From the NCBI RefSeq assembly GCF_003353175.1, contig NZ_QHKS01000035.1:1-64000 (forward strand): a DNA stretch of 64,000 nucleotides, read 5' to 3'. The notes under the pieces were generated by a model that worked only from the letters and a program-made list of their open reading frames with translations, had not been told where the DNA came from and ran no database searches. The stretch is from Paraburkholderia lacunae (GTDB lineage Bacteria; Pseudomonadota; Gammaproteobacteria; Burkholderiales; Burkholderiaceae). The translations under genes were made by a program, and so were the position numbers. Positions 38,201 through 44,896 of the stretch are shown here, piece by piece. The first letter of the stretch is position 1; the number at the start of each line of letters is the position of its first letter.

Positions 38201-41200
38201 GAAGGCGCACGCGCGTCGAGCCTCGCGGTCCTCGCGGCAGAAGCGGGCCCCGGCGCCCATGTGCTGATCGCGGAGCGCGGCGCACGCCGGGCCGGCGAGC
38301 AACCGACGTTCATCGCGCACACGCAGCTCGACAAACACGGCGTACCCGGCGAAATCCACCCAACAGCGGCCGACGGCAAGGTACCGCCGCTCGTGAAGCG
38401 CGCCCTCAGCCACCTGGACACGTCGAACAAGAGCGTCAAGGCGCGCGGCAAGCTCGATTTCTATATCTCGCCGGTGCCGCTCGAGACGCTGAACGCGTTC
38501 GGCGGCGCAGCCGAGATCGCCGAAACGGGCGTGCCGGAGACGGAGAAGCTGCCGGCCGCCGCGACAGGCGTCAGCCAGCAAGTCGCGAAAACCATCGGCA
38601 AGCTGGCGAACGCCCAGCATTTCGCCAGCGCCAAACAGGCCGCAGACCATGCCGTCCACGCTACCGACACGATCTATGCGGTCGACGCGAAGACCGGCGT
38701 CCCGTTAGGCCACGCGCGCAAAATCGCCGACGCCTGGGAATACACCGAGAATGCGCCGGTTGCCGGAACCCGAGTCACGTCGGCGAAACTGCAGAGCGCG
38801 TTCCGCGCACACGCGGGCCGCATGCCGATGCCGTGGACGTCGCGAAATGGTGTGCGCTTCGTGATTAGCGACCAGTCACCCGAAACGGTCGAGGCGTTCG
38901 GCGGTTTCGACCCGATGCTATCGAAGCGCGCCGCGCGCAAGGCGGAGAAGCCAGCCAGGGATCCGCACCGCAGCGGCGCCGACCTGACCTTGCTCGGCAT
39001 CTACAAAGGCCGGGCCGGACTGCACGCGCTCGCGCGACTGCGCGAAGCTCAGCGCGCGGCGCACCGCAAGGAAACGGCCGCGCGGAAAACGAGCCCGGTA
39101 GCGCGAGGCATCGCGCCGAACCTGCTGCCGGAACAGGACCTCCATGCGGTCAATTTTCGCGGCGCCGACATCCAGCATTTACTGGAGGCCGCGAAACAAG
39201 GGCGTCTCGAAGAAGGCAGGCATTACGTCTATGTCTACGAGAACGGCCAGGACCTCGCCCATTCGACGACCGACGCGCAAGGCCGGCTCGAAATGCGCGG
39301 CGATCAGCTGCGCTGGTTCCCCGACTGGAAGAACCCGGAGCCTGCGGCGCAGGGGCTGCCACTCGATGCGTCGCCGCTCGGCAAGCCGCCCTACGGCGAG
39401 CAGGTGCAATTCCTGTTGACGGACCTCACGCCCGCTGCGCTCGAAGCGCATGCGAACGCGGGGGAGCGCGTCCGGGAACGGCATGGCTTCAGCCGGAACA
39501 AGCGGCAGTTCACCGACCTCGACATTGCGCGGTATAAGCCGGAGCGACTCAAGGCGCTGCTCACGGTTCACGCGGTCAATTTCCGCGGCATCAACTTCGT
39601 GCATTTGCTGCGAGCCTCGGAGCTCGGCGCGATCGAAGAAGGCAAGCACCATATCTATGTGTACGACAGTGAAGGCGACATCGCGCACATGACGAACAAT
39701 GCGCGCGGCCGCCTCGAAATGCGCGGCAAGGAACTGCGCTGGTTCGGCGACTGGAAGAATCTCGACGCGAACGCGCCCGGGGTATCGATCGACGAATCGC
39801 CGATCGGCCGCGGTCCGCATGGCGCCAACATGCAGTTCCTGTTGACCGAACTCGAGCCCAAAGCGCTGGAGGTGCATGCCAAAGCCAATAAGGGCACGGG
39901 TCTCCTCGGCGCGCGCAGGAGGACCACCGATATCCAGATCAGGCCGTACCAGCCGGCACTCTCGAGCGCGACGGTCACCGAATTGATCGCGCGCTACGGC
40001 AAGACCAAGGAATCGTCGCTGTTCCCGCAGCTCGCGGCCCTCAAGGAGTATGCGAGCCGCCAGCGCAACGCCTCCGCTACGCCTGTCGAACTCACCGATG
40101 CCGCGGTCGGCCAGGCGCCCGACGTCGTGGTGGCCGACGCGACCCAGTGGAAAGCGCTCCACCTGCCGCTCCACGTCGCACGCGACGACTCGCCCAACGG
40201 CTTGTCGCAGTTTTCGCCGCTGCCGACGAGGCGCGCCGCCAGGCATCTGGATACGGCAACCGGTTGGCAAGCCAGGCTGCTTCGCAACTACGTGCGCGCC
40301 GGCAGACGCCTGAGCGTGGCGATGGCCAGCGATACGAAACTCATACGGCACTTTCTTTCCGCGGACCCCGCGGTTCAGGATCGCGTCGCACCGATGGGAC
40401 GGGCGTTTACGCTGCTCGACAATCCCGAGCAGGCGGTCGAGAGAGTCAAGCGCACCGGCGGAGCAATGCCCGTCGTCACGCTCGTGGTCGATCCGAATAC
40501 GCTGAACGCGGCGCAGGGCAAGAAGCACGATCCCGAGTTCGTCGCGGCGGTCAAAAAGCTCGGTGCGTTGAACGGGGCGACTGTCGACTATGAAAACGGC
40601 GTGATCCGCGGCGCGAACAATGAGGTTCTATCGCTCGACCACCTCAACGAGAAAACGCTCTTCGCCTGGCTCGATGCGGCGCGTGAGGCCGGCTTCGCGC
40701 TGCGTCTCGAAACAGCGCCGTCGCGCCATCTGGTCTCGGCGCACGACAAGGCGATCCAGGCCGGCACCAACGACAGCTACCACGACTACGTCCGCACGTT
40801 CTCCCTGCTCGAAGACTGGGCGAAGCGCAACACCGGCACGCGCGCGCCCCAGGTGATGGTCACGTTCCACGGCTGGGATACGGTGCTGGAATCGGTGCCG
40901 GGCGGCGGGCACGCGAAACTGGTGGAAGCGGTTCTCGATCGTCCGACGCTGGACTGGGTGCATATGGGTCTCGGGTACGGTACGCACGGCTCCGATTCGA
41001 TCGCCAATGAAGAGCTGACCACCGCGCTCGCCCGTCTGATCGTCAAGTATGTGGGGGAGCCGGAGAAGCTCGCACGGATTCACGGCGACGATGCGCTGAC
41101 CCGCGTGTTCGATCGCCCCGCCGCGTCGCTCCTTGTCGAGCAGCAGCGGCCGCTGCTCATCGAACTCGATCGGGTGGGCCGCGAACACGGTTTGTCGCCC

Positions 41201-42997
41201 GCTGAGATTGCCGGCATCCGTGAGCGTATCTATCAGCGCAATACGACCGACTTCGTCAACCAGGCCAGGCTCGCCGAGACGACCTACGCGCAGCGCCATT
41301 GGGACCAGTCGGGGAACGCCGCGCACCGGCCGGAAGGCGGGAAGGCGCAGGACTACGCACGGCGCTGGATGACCGACGTAGGCAGCCATCTGCAGAATCC
41401 CGGCAACCGCACCCTGCCATCCGCCCCTGGGAAGCTGACCCCGTGGGCCCAAATCGTCAGCGATCCGGCGTTGAAGAACGACGCGAAGAAAGCTGTCAGC
41501 GAGAGCCGCGAGACCTCCGCGCAACTGGGTCAGGACGAGATTGCGGAGGATGAGCAGGCACTCGCCGAGCTCACCGCGCTGCACCTCGCGCCGGTCGAGA
41601 AAAACTGGCGCACGCGGTTCCTGACCGGCGCGACGATCGTCGGGCTGGGCGGCGCCGCGACCGTGCTCGGCACCAACCAGTTCAACCTGTTCGATACGCT
41701 TGGCCTTGCCAACCTGAAGACCGCCACGCCGCATCTGATGACGGCGAGCCGGATCGCCCGCCTATTCCAGGCGGCGCACCAGGCCTCGGTCAGAAGCCTG
41801 CAGAACGGCGATCCGCGCGTCTTCGACAAGGTGGCCGATACGCTGGTCGAGCGCCTGTCGAGCCAGTTGCCGAACTACGACCGGACCAGCAAGCGCAGCG
41901 CCCAGTTGCAACTGCTCGCCGACGAAGGCAAAGCCAACGTCGCGCGGATCCGCTGGCTGCACAAGGAACAGGGCTTGAGCTATACCGACGCAGTCGAGCA
42001 GACGAAGATTATCGTGGGCGACATGCTCGGGCAGATGCAAGGCGCCTTCACCGGCACGGCGCTGAAACAGATCCACCAGGGCAATCCGCGACACTGGCTC
42101 GGCACGGCCGCGCGCATCTCGGCGCTGGCGGGCTACACCGGCACGCTGGCGATGGATATCCACGCGCTCGCCGGCAACGACCCGTGGCTGACCGTGCTGC
42201 CGACCGCCGGCGTGGTGCTGTCAGGCACGTATACGGGTATGGTCCTGCTGGGTCGCCGCCAGGGCGTGAACGTCGACCAGCGCAGCCGCGTTGCGCGCTT
42301 CGCCGACTCCGCCAGCGACGCGTTCACGGCGTCCGGCGGCCTCCTCGGCGCGAGCTCGCAGTTGATCGAGAACCACTGGTTCGCAGGCGGCACGGCGGCC
42401 GCGTCGTCGCTGATTCTGTCGGCGGGCTGGCTCAACGCCCGCTTTCCGAACGCCACGCCGAAGGTCAGCAACGTGCCGATCTGGCTCGCACTCCTGCCCA
42501 TCGGGATCTTCATCGGCAACCAGATCGCGCCGTTCTTCATGACTAGCAGTAACAGCAGCGGCAGCGGCCACACGGGCCCCCAACCGCCTGCGTCGACGAG
42601 CACGCCGAACGCGAGCGCAACGCCTTCGCCCGGCGTCAGCGCGAGTCCGACCACGGGCGCAAGTGCGTCGCCGGGTCCATCGGCTTCGCCGTCAGCCGCG
42701 GCGACGGCCGGCGCATCACCCTCGCCGGGCCAGCCGGGACAAACCGCGCAGTCGCCGCAACCGACACCCACCGCACAGCGCTATCTCGTCGCCGAGGGCG
42801 ATTCGTTATGGGTGATCGCCGACCATCACCGCAAAACGCTACTCGACGCCGCGCACGTGTCAGCGGCCGATCAGCAACGCATGTCGGAAGGCGAGCAGGA
42901 TGCGCGCGCGTTACAGGAGATTTTCCAGCTCAATCCGCAATTGGCCGGAGGTAGTGCGAATCTCGTGTACGCGGGGCAGCAGATCGTGATCGGGTGA
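29300..42997 (+). CDS. giant multidomain T3SS-linked protein (4565 residues) with three HExxH domains, kinase-like modules and a C-terminal LysM-like domain
   Basis: I do not recognise the full protein. The ATG at 29300 follows CGGAGG; there is no signal peptide. Residues 1-800 are helical, Ala/Gln/Asn-rich with an NGNGN run; 800-840 are hydrophobic and Gly-rich. Three homologous units follow (about 1277-1687, 1700-2273, 2377-2923). Each ends in a domain with HExxH and a Glu 31 residues after the first His (H1574/E1605, H2158/E2189, H2810/E2841), as in gluzincin-like metallopeptidases. Units 2 and 3 carry a preceding kinase-like module with D-x-Q-G and S-D-P motifs (D2006/D2020, D2661/D2676). 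Then come two pairs of small repeats (2944-3205 and 3280-3529), a possible TIM barrel (about 3724-3990), several hydrophobic segments (4100-4420), a Ser/Thr/Pro linker and a LysM-like end (4494-4565). Shared promoter box and convergence on sctU suggest a T3SS substrate or cell-wall-bound partner. Confidence 0.85.
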   Translation: MLYIDGIGMGANWQNFLANSLDTLDKPQPVPPANSSSGTQNPVTVPIPVQSGPNVDPSKPTNEEISAATSLLQSTAAQYSATPPDITVDDDQTKAAQQAIQGAQTQYDQALANEKAKRGVLTMMHHDPETTPADLKQAAADYTTAQQATQKAQRELNVTTAAGYMIVYGQQADADGGGHVDGNTTPPALSAAQTDAAAKAQAFKALIPGAGDNYVPTPQDIQKSSNPYAARAAYDAWQIADAKSAALQGKYGADVANSNLAYTQFQAYAADPEYKDALDAGVGRLNDALAPLGLQITPPPPPDGKQNPTDQVNSAAKLANFADAWSNATGDALSVANAQQAYDANAGLFGPTVTNQAQTAADQSALIHAQTAASVSSSYFNLVAAQNPDLLSNNGNGNGNSNSNASGQAPLTQSQQVQLAHDSFVIAVGNSLALKYSDAANQVDDQIQHENLCIANDPLTGNERALKTVVSALNAADSRLQNSVNDEGAKFVLDNQQGAIAADKKTLATVQAEYDNWNQQHGSANPGLFGLARPQTTDGIPYAPRPPLVPNPFAQQLSDAQAAYQKANDALPAAQTNSAITHQQVLLDQFSASLPDNLLNPQSDSDKAALAQHLADFYKQHHSEMSQGQLDAASGNTFKGATVTFGDTGANALSTDQQRNLIGTGLGLQPDRTPAASDPSNPASIDKTLDYSGDALAAINKVRDEIAKVGGPNAQVSVMPVVYASKDSGMTTTALFKVTGKDGSTNYIDDQGGKYSSISNYVDNNHLSASGTLDIATGYDKNGILQVQQSAAHHNSWLEDIGGGNLNLGMLGAGILLDATGFVLDATGVGIVAGAVLDTVGTDMITTSVTAAALNSANDLGERFAHDQSVSFSDPGARSDYLNLLPVAADGAARGIEVLTNAASKGTNLFTRTADLLHVKPTTLASAINGTAKTGARLTALGGAAEGVNQLIDDMKHGRSIQQDLVSIGENIGMLVMHGGVKLLSRGVLRYTAPYAARNGANELVTAGESNIGVYRGDLSLNRTRATLGGETIDVARDGTLQVNKVPITYDGMNVRVLGPSNSKGFEGKTAFVDQDGRISVFDPTREGSPITQTDEQITFGDKGEVSLSDNLSLGASGKVPLLGTTSSAPAPQTQTAGASQNQNQNSTADNLPTEAAATPVETSASTGQAVEASANQTAARTSEQHTADDVTRTDDTRADQRRSDQRQVQFRRVVDPHSSAGAGGPGEASPVSFKARIAASVLNADEPVPVQRSLIDSTPTGEPPQADPAALPFDSSHSIYVVRAAGMPESAPRTAAVPPRNLSGSPEVEPPAANSKALSGSAANASGPIDLSDHVGELAGYAVQKGAVIKPTSPASFMAPKPSPTRAEQRGPATQAEFNSLEQWRRLSLQMRTANGLLSPANRIGARLTVPAEIRVDHESALQAQGLSHADDVAPNETNLAAHGVSSEPGDAATFEPERHAGTLAAAGAGSRAGLQMPHPDMAEGADATDGPKPGLIERIQMRMGGAPLPNEVSALVQQSGTLSQQLRLLAENGWKVRRGKPGSGSRMDTKRRRVTIDGRVRDPGAATYVLAHETQHAVEAATGTLGLDYSGKRQFTRSALEAEARAQLNAFEARYEISLAGGGDIGEHAGLPESIEREYDNWRAGDRAGLAQRLPAAFAEAAVSIEGGKTYQAFYDEIWASQNALAMPAPDATGARLPATFRERTDWSRENAQEDLPFERSLLSGKHPDHSVPMGPISRHHYGEHHLYVVRGLGTPEGELRVGDGPALSGHGFALGSRYTFAEPYEMREPVILSVPNAELKFAPELANVWQKTIFVAPEGAIGSDGQLRATSGFLRIDPAPYRLRDLGPLTANIDGVFFDGGSHGPVDLAEHLGSLLSFGVQKGGFELGANAVVGVYSQGGTSAADHVQSAMTEFESLDTLRLLGIRTLTMNGVFSVANRVAVLYQPRGEVHSHEVDAVYAHLRSQFTSREVAAGKLPANILSATLDQLDTTRTIVAQEKLAFDFQGIYRDGHFYVSDPNRIEYGAGEYHDATLQKVDEQINAIARGIAEHKILVDGAPLDMPHPAMAETGPYSSKPGLIDRIRMRLFGAPLPDEVSALVSQSSTLSNQLRMLESKGWKVVRGKPGSGSRISTKTKTVTIDGGLRDAGSMTYVLAHEARHAVEAASGTLGLDYGGQGRFTRSALQAEARAQLNAFEARYQISLANGVDIAAHTSLPETIEREYGNWATGDRAALTQRLSEAFAEAPVSVEGGKTYQAFYDEVWARQKPNAPHTPRTQPAPAGYVSVDAQAVDERTVRLTTADGHAVEVRVYGGARGARPTELAEIRMPGQPDNRQPFELLHDPETGAPAIIRRIMGAAESPEPQPTPAVTPENLPSSFDERVAHTLANARAESPFAGGQAPDAASLGRRMGATTLVPGHQLVVLHAEGSPDGRLMLGGRPVPTHDFLLDTRETPRDVDFGWILSARYADVRSAAEMANIWQMPIYAPPTEAVRADGTLVEADAMRRYDPAPYALPDLGRLAVDRQGVHAADDPAKRIDVERYLGAMLGIGSEKAVYELSVDTVVGLYDKAPFTRRANLEAARNEWEGLVMLRQLGLRTVAMHGPFSVANRLAVLYRPRAVLDSFEVIENGTLPKRITQAAIDHLKQIRATVEREKLRLDLQGLFTENGHFYLSDPGKVVAGSDGYRESFDRADRLLKKLLQGLKSGDIELAHPAMTEDLGPGGDYAPRPSLMTRILMRFRGVPVSGDVSALAQHSSLLSEYLRLLSDRGWQVKMGRVGGGSKINERKKQIVIDGGLRRTGSIVYSLAHEVGHAVDAINGTLGLDGSGKEAFVESALEAEARAQTVAFRVRDEIEAAKAIDIAEHVRLPDAIEREAGRARADDPVSLERLAAAFADAPTSLKGNRTYRQHYEAAWAKQRMRWHSADGIEMPAAGTPNPAPAPGGSAHAERAAQWLDARGLRKLQRVEGARASSLAVLAAEAGPGAHVLIAERGARRAGEQPTFIAHTQLDKHGVPGEIHPTAADGKVPPLVKRALSHLDTSNKSVKARGKLDFYISPVPLETLNAFGGAAEIAETGVPETEKLPAAATGVSQQVAKTIGKLANAQHFASAKQAADHAVHATDTIYAVDAKTGVPLGHARKIADAWEYTENAPVAGTRVTSAKLQSAFRAHAGRMPMPWTSRNGVRFVISDQSPETVEAFGGFDPMLSKRAARKAEKPARDPHRSGADLTLLGIYKGRAGLHALARLREAQRAAHRKETAARKTSPVARGIAPNLLPEQDLHAVNFRGADIQHLLEAAKQGRLEEGRHYVYVYENGQDLAHSTTDAQGRLEMRGDQLRWFPDWKNPEPAAQGLPLDASPLGKPPYGEQVQFLLTDLTPAALEAHANAGERVRERHGFSRNKRQFTDLDIARYKPERLKALLTVHAVNFRGINFVHLLRASELGAIEEGKHHIYVYDSEGDIAHMTNNARGRLEMRGKELRWFGDWKNLDANAPGVSIDESPIGRGPHGANMQFLLTELEPKALEVHAKANKGTGLLGARRRTTDIQIRPYQPALSSATVTELIARYGKTKESSLFPQLAALKEYASRQRNASATPVELTDAAVGQAPDVVVADATQWKALHLPLHVARDDSPNGLSQFSPLPTRRAARHLDTATGWQARLLRNYVRAGRRLSVAMASDTKLIRHFLSADPAVQDRVAPMGRAFTLLDNPEQAVERVKRTGGAMPVVTLVVDPNTLNAAQGKKHDPEFVAAVKKLGALNGATVDYENGVIRGANNEVLSLDHLNEKTLFAWLDAAREAGFALRLETAPSRHLVSAHDKAIQAGTNDSYHDYVRTFSLLEDWAKRNTGTRAPQVMVTFHGWDTVLESVPGGGHAKLVEAVLDRPTLDWVHMGLGYGTHGSDSIANEELTTALARLIVKYVGEPEKLARIHGDDALTRVFDRPAASLLVEQQRPLLIELDRVGREHGLSPAEIAGIRERIYQRNTTDFVNQARLAETTYAQRHWDQSGNAAHRPEGGKAQDYARRWMTDVGSHLQNPGNRTLPSAPGKLTPWAQIVSDPALKNDAKKAVSESRETSAQLGQDEIAEDEQALAELTALHLAPVEKNWRTRFLTGATIVGLGGAATVLGTNQFNLFDTLGLANLKTATPHLMTASRIARLFQAAHQASVRSLQNGDPRVFDKVADTLVERLSSQLPNYDRTSKRSAQLQLLADEGKANVARIRWLHKEQGLSYTDAVEQTKIIVGDMLGQMQGAFTGTALKQIHQGNPRHWLGTAARISALAGYTGTLAMDIHALAGNDPWLTVLPTAGVVLSGTYTGMVLLGRRQGVNVDQRSRVARFADSASDAFTASGGLLGASSQLIENHWFAGGTAAASSLILSAGWLNARFPNATPKVSNVPIWLALLPIGIFIGNQIAPFFMTSSNSSGSGHTGPQPPASTSTPNASATPSPGVSASPTTGASASPGPSASPSAAATAGASPSPGQPGQTAQSPQPTPTAQRYLVAEGDSLWVIADHHRKTLLDAAHVSAADQQRMSEGEQDARALQEIFQLNPQLAGGSANLVYAGQQIVIG
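33783..34359 (+). repeat. HExxH domain copy 1 in the giant gene
   Basis: This segment encodes GLIERIQMRMGGAPLPNEVS through YDEIWASQ. HETQH is followed by AVEAATGTLGLDYSG and SALEAEARAQLNAFEARYEI. It aligns almost residue for residue with copy 2 (35535-36105) and more loosely with copy 3 (37494-38061). The kinase-like half that should precede it is degenerate here (33127-33600), with only the PIDLSDHVGELAGYAVQKG and EFNSLEQWRRLSL remnants left. Confidence 0.8.
35535..36105 (+). repeat. HExxH domain copy 2 in the giant gene
   Basis: Encodes GLIDRIRMRLFGAPLPDEVS through YDEVWARQ, with HEARH and SALQAEARAQLNAFEARYQI. The closeness to copy 1 at both DNA and protein level points to a fairly recent internal duplication maintained in frame. 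Confidence 0.8.
37494..38061 (+). repeat. HExxH domain copy 3 in the giant gene
   Basis: Encodes SLMTRILMRFRGVPVSGDVS through YEAAWAKQ, with HEVGHAVDAINGTLGLDGSG and SALEAEARAQTVAF. It is the most diverged copy yet keeps all proposed zinc ligands. HEVGH is the most typical metalloprotease reading of the three. Confidence 0.8.
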
Positions 42998-43053
42998 CGG
43001 GTGCAAAGGACGGCGCAGGCGAAGCTTCAGCTACCGCCGCATGACGCGCCCGT

Positions 43054-44085
43054 TCATTGCGCCCCGCGCGCCCACTTCAACAGCCGCGCCACTTCATCGA
43101 AATGGCGCTGCGCGATCGTGCCGTTCTCCGGCGTCGATTCATACAACGCATGCGCCAGCCCGACATTGGCAAGCGTCGGGCGCAGCGCCGCGTGCGCGAG
43201 CTTCACGATGCGCTCGGCCACCTCGCCTTCACCGCGCGCGAGCACCCACGGCAGCGTGCCGAGTCCCGAGTAGTAAAGCGCAACCGCGACGCGCGACGAA
43301 TACACCACCACCGCCGCATACTCGATCCGGTCGCCGAGCGAGCGCAACTGCACCTCGCGCGCGAGTTGCCGGCGCATCGCCTGCACGTGCGGGTCGCCCT
43401 CTTCTTCCTTGTATTCGCGCCGCACTTCCTCGATCGACATCTTCATCTTCTGGTTGTGCTCGTGCCGCTGGTGCACGATGTCGATCAGCGCCATCACGAT
43501 GTAGATCAGCGCTGCCCAGCCGAGCAGCAGCAACAGCAGGTGCATGACGAGTGCGAGGATCGACAGCGGCTGCGTGAAGCCCGACTGCACGGCCGGATCG
43601 AGCGACGCATCGATCAGCCAGCCGAGCGTCGCGCCAAGCAGCAGGGTCTTCACCGCCATCTTCGCCAGATTGACGAGATTGCGCATCGACCACATGTTCT
43701 TGAGGCCTTCGGCGGGATTGAGGCGCCCGAGCGACGGCACGAGCTTGCTCCACGCCATGACGCCGCCCACTTGCACGAGGCCCGCCAGGACCGCGAGCAG
43801 CACGCCCGCGAGCACGATCTCGAGCGAGGCGATCATCCAGTCGCGCGCCGCCGCGTGGCCGAGCGCCACCATCCGCGCACCCGGATCGGGCGCACCCACC
43901 GCGTCGAAAACGAGCGCAAAGAGGCGCTGCACGCGCCCGAACAGATCGCCTACGCCTGCCGCCACCGCCGCGCCCACGCCGATGAACATCGCGGTCGAAA
44001 TCGTCTCGGCGCTCTTCGGCACGTCGCCGCGTTCGCGGGCTTCGCGCTGGCGCTTCGCGGTCGGCTGCTGGGTCTTTTCCGCCAT
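43054..44085 (-). CDS. sctU: T3SS export apparatus switch protein SctU lacking the NPTH motif
   Basis: The 343-residue product starts MAEKTQQPTAKRQREARERG DVPKS, the classical SctU/FlhB N-terminus, followed by four transmembrane helices and a cytoplasmic domain with MSIEEVRREYKEEEGDPHVQ. Where the family has V-V-V-x-N-P-T-H-x-A-V-A-L, this protein reads AAVVVYSSRVAVALYY: the autocleavage motif is gone and the loop is one residue shorter, while flanking strands and the later LPWVLARGEGEVAERIV and HALYE segments are intact. The frame is continuous, so this is not a sequencing-type frameshift. SctU gates export with SctV; loss of NPTH should prevent self-cleavage. It is the last gene of the operon and ends 57 bases from the giant gene's stop on the other strand. 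Confidence 0.93.
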   Translation of the reverse strand: MAEKTQQPTAKRQREARERGDVPKSAETISTAMFIGVGAAVAAGVGDLFGRVQRLFALVFDAVGAPDPGARMVALGHAAARDWMIASLEIVLAGVLLAVLAGLVQVGGVMAWSKLVPSLGRLNPAEGLKNMWSMRNLVNLAKMAVKTLLLGATLGWLIDASLDPAVQSGFTQPLSILALVMHLLLLLLGWAALIYIVMALIDIVHQRHEHNQKMKMSIEEVRREYKEEEGDPHVQAMRRQLAREVQLRSLGDRIEYAAVVVYSSRVAVALYYSGLGTLPWVLARGEGEVAERIVKLAHAALRPTLANVGLAHALYESTPENGTIAQRHFDEVARLLKWARGAQ

Positions 44086-44092
44086 CGCGCGC

Positions 44093-44896
44093 TCAGTGCG
44101 GATTGGCCATCAAGCTCTGCAGCAGTTCGAGCATGCCGTTCCCCGGACTCAGCAGCCCATGCAGCGAGGTGTACACGAGCGGCAGGAACAGCACCATCAT
44201 CAGGAAGGCCAGCGTGCTCTTCAATGGCTGCGAAAACACGAACACGTTCAGTTGCGGCACCGCGCGCCCGATCAGACCGATACCGAATTCGACCAGCACC
44301 AGCACGATCACGATCGGCGCGGCGAGCTTCACCATCCACGTAAAGATGGCGTCGGTCTGGCGCACCACGAAGGTGGACAACACCGCGGACCAATCCGGTC
44401 CGAGCGCGCCGATCGGCCACCACACATACGACTGTGCGAACAGCCGCACGAGCGACTGCAGCCCGCCCGCCGTCACGAACAGCGTCAGCGCGACGAAGTT
44501 CAGAAAACCCGACGTGGGACCGCCCTCATGGGCGCCCATCGGATCGAAGAACGAGGCGTTGCCGCTGCCGGTCTGGAAGTCGATCAGGTAACCGATGCTC
44601 TGGATCGCGAACAGCACGGCGCTGAAGGCGCCCGCGAGCAGCACGCCGACCACCGCCTCCTTGGCGACGAGCAGGCACCACAGCAGGAACGGCATGCTGA
44701 CAATCTGTGCCACGTCGATCGCCGGCGCGACGAACGCGGCGATCACGACCGCAAGGCCGTTGCGCACGAGGCCCGTCACGATCTCCTCGTTGAACACGGG
44801 CACAATCAGCATGATCGGCAAGAGACGCGGCATCACGTACATGAGCGGCCGCAAGCTGCCGGCGATATCGTTGAAATCCTGCACCTGCGCTAGCAT
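44093..44896 (-). CDS. sctT: T3SS export apparatus protein SctT
   Basis: The 267-residue, six-to-eight-helix membrane protein shows SctT/FliR hallmarks: RPLMYVMPRLLPIMLIVPVF, GLVRNGLAVVIAAFVAP, KEAVVGVLLAGAFSAVLFAI, GYLIDFQTGSGNASFFDPMG and PLVYTSLHGLL at the C-terminus. One copy caps the SctR5SctS4 export gate. Its start overlaps the end of sctO by seven bases and its stop is seven bases before sctU, so translation is coupled. Confidence 0.96.
   Translation of the reverse strand: MLAQVQDFNDIAGSLRPLMYVMPRLLPIMLIVPVFNEEIVTGLVRNGLAVVIAAFVAPAIDVAQIVSMPFLLWCLLVAKEAVVGVLLAGAFSAVLFAIQSIGYLIDFQTGSGNASFFDPMGAHEGGPTSGFLNFVALTLFVTAGGLQSLVRLFAQSYVWWPIGALGPDWSAVLSTFVVRQTDAIFTWMVKLAAPIVIVLVLVEFGIGLIGRAVPQLNVFVFSQPLKSTLAFLMMVLFLPLVYTSLHGLLSPGNGMLELLQSLMANPH

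Noticed and set aside
35066..38659. 1197-codon open frame on the minus strand within the giant gene
   Set aside because: It is antisense to the repeat units; composition is His/Arg/Val/Ala-rich as expected from the complement of GC3-biased codons, with no ribosome site or recognisable motif.
42541..42780. Ser/Thr/Pro-rich repeats of the giant gene as a separate repeat array
   Set aside because: This is an in-frame low-complexity linker between hydrophobic segments and the LysM-like domain, not an independent DNA repeat.
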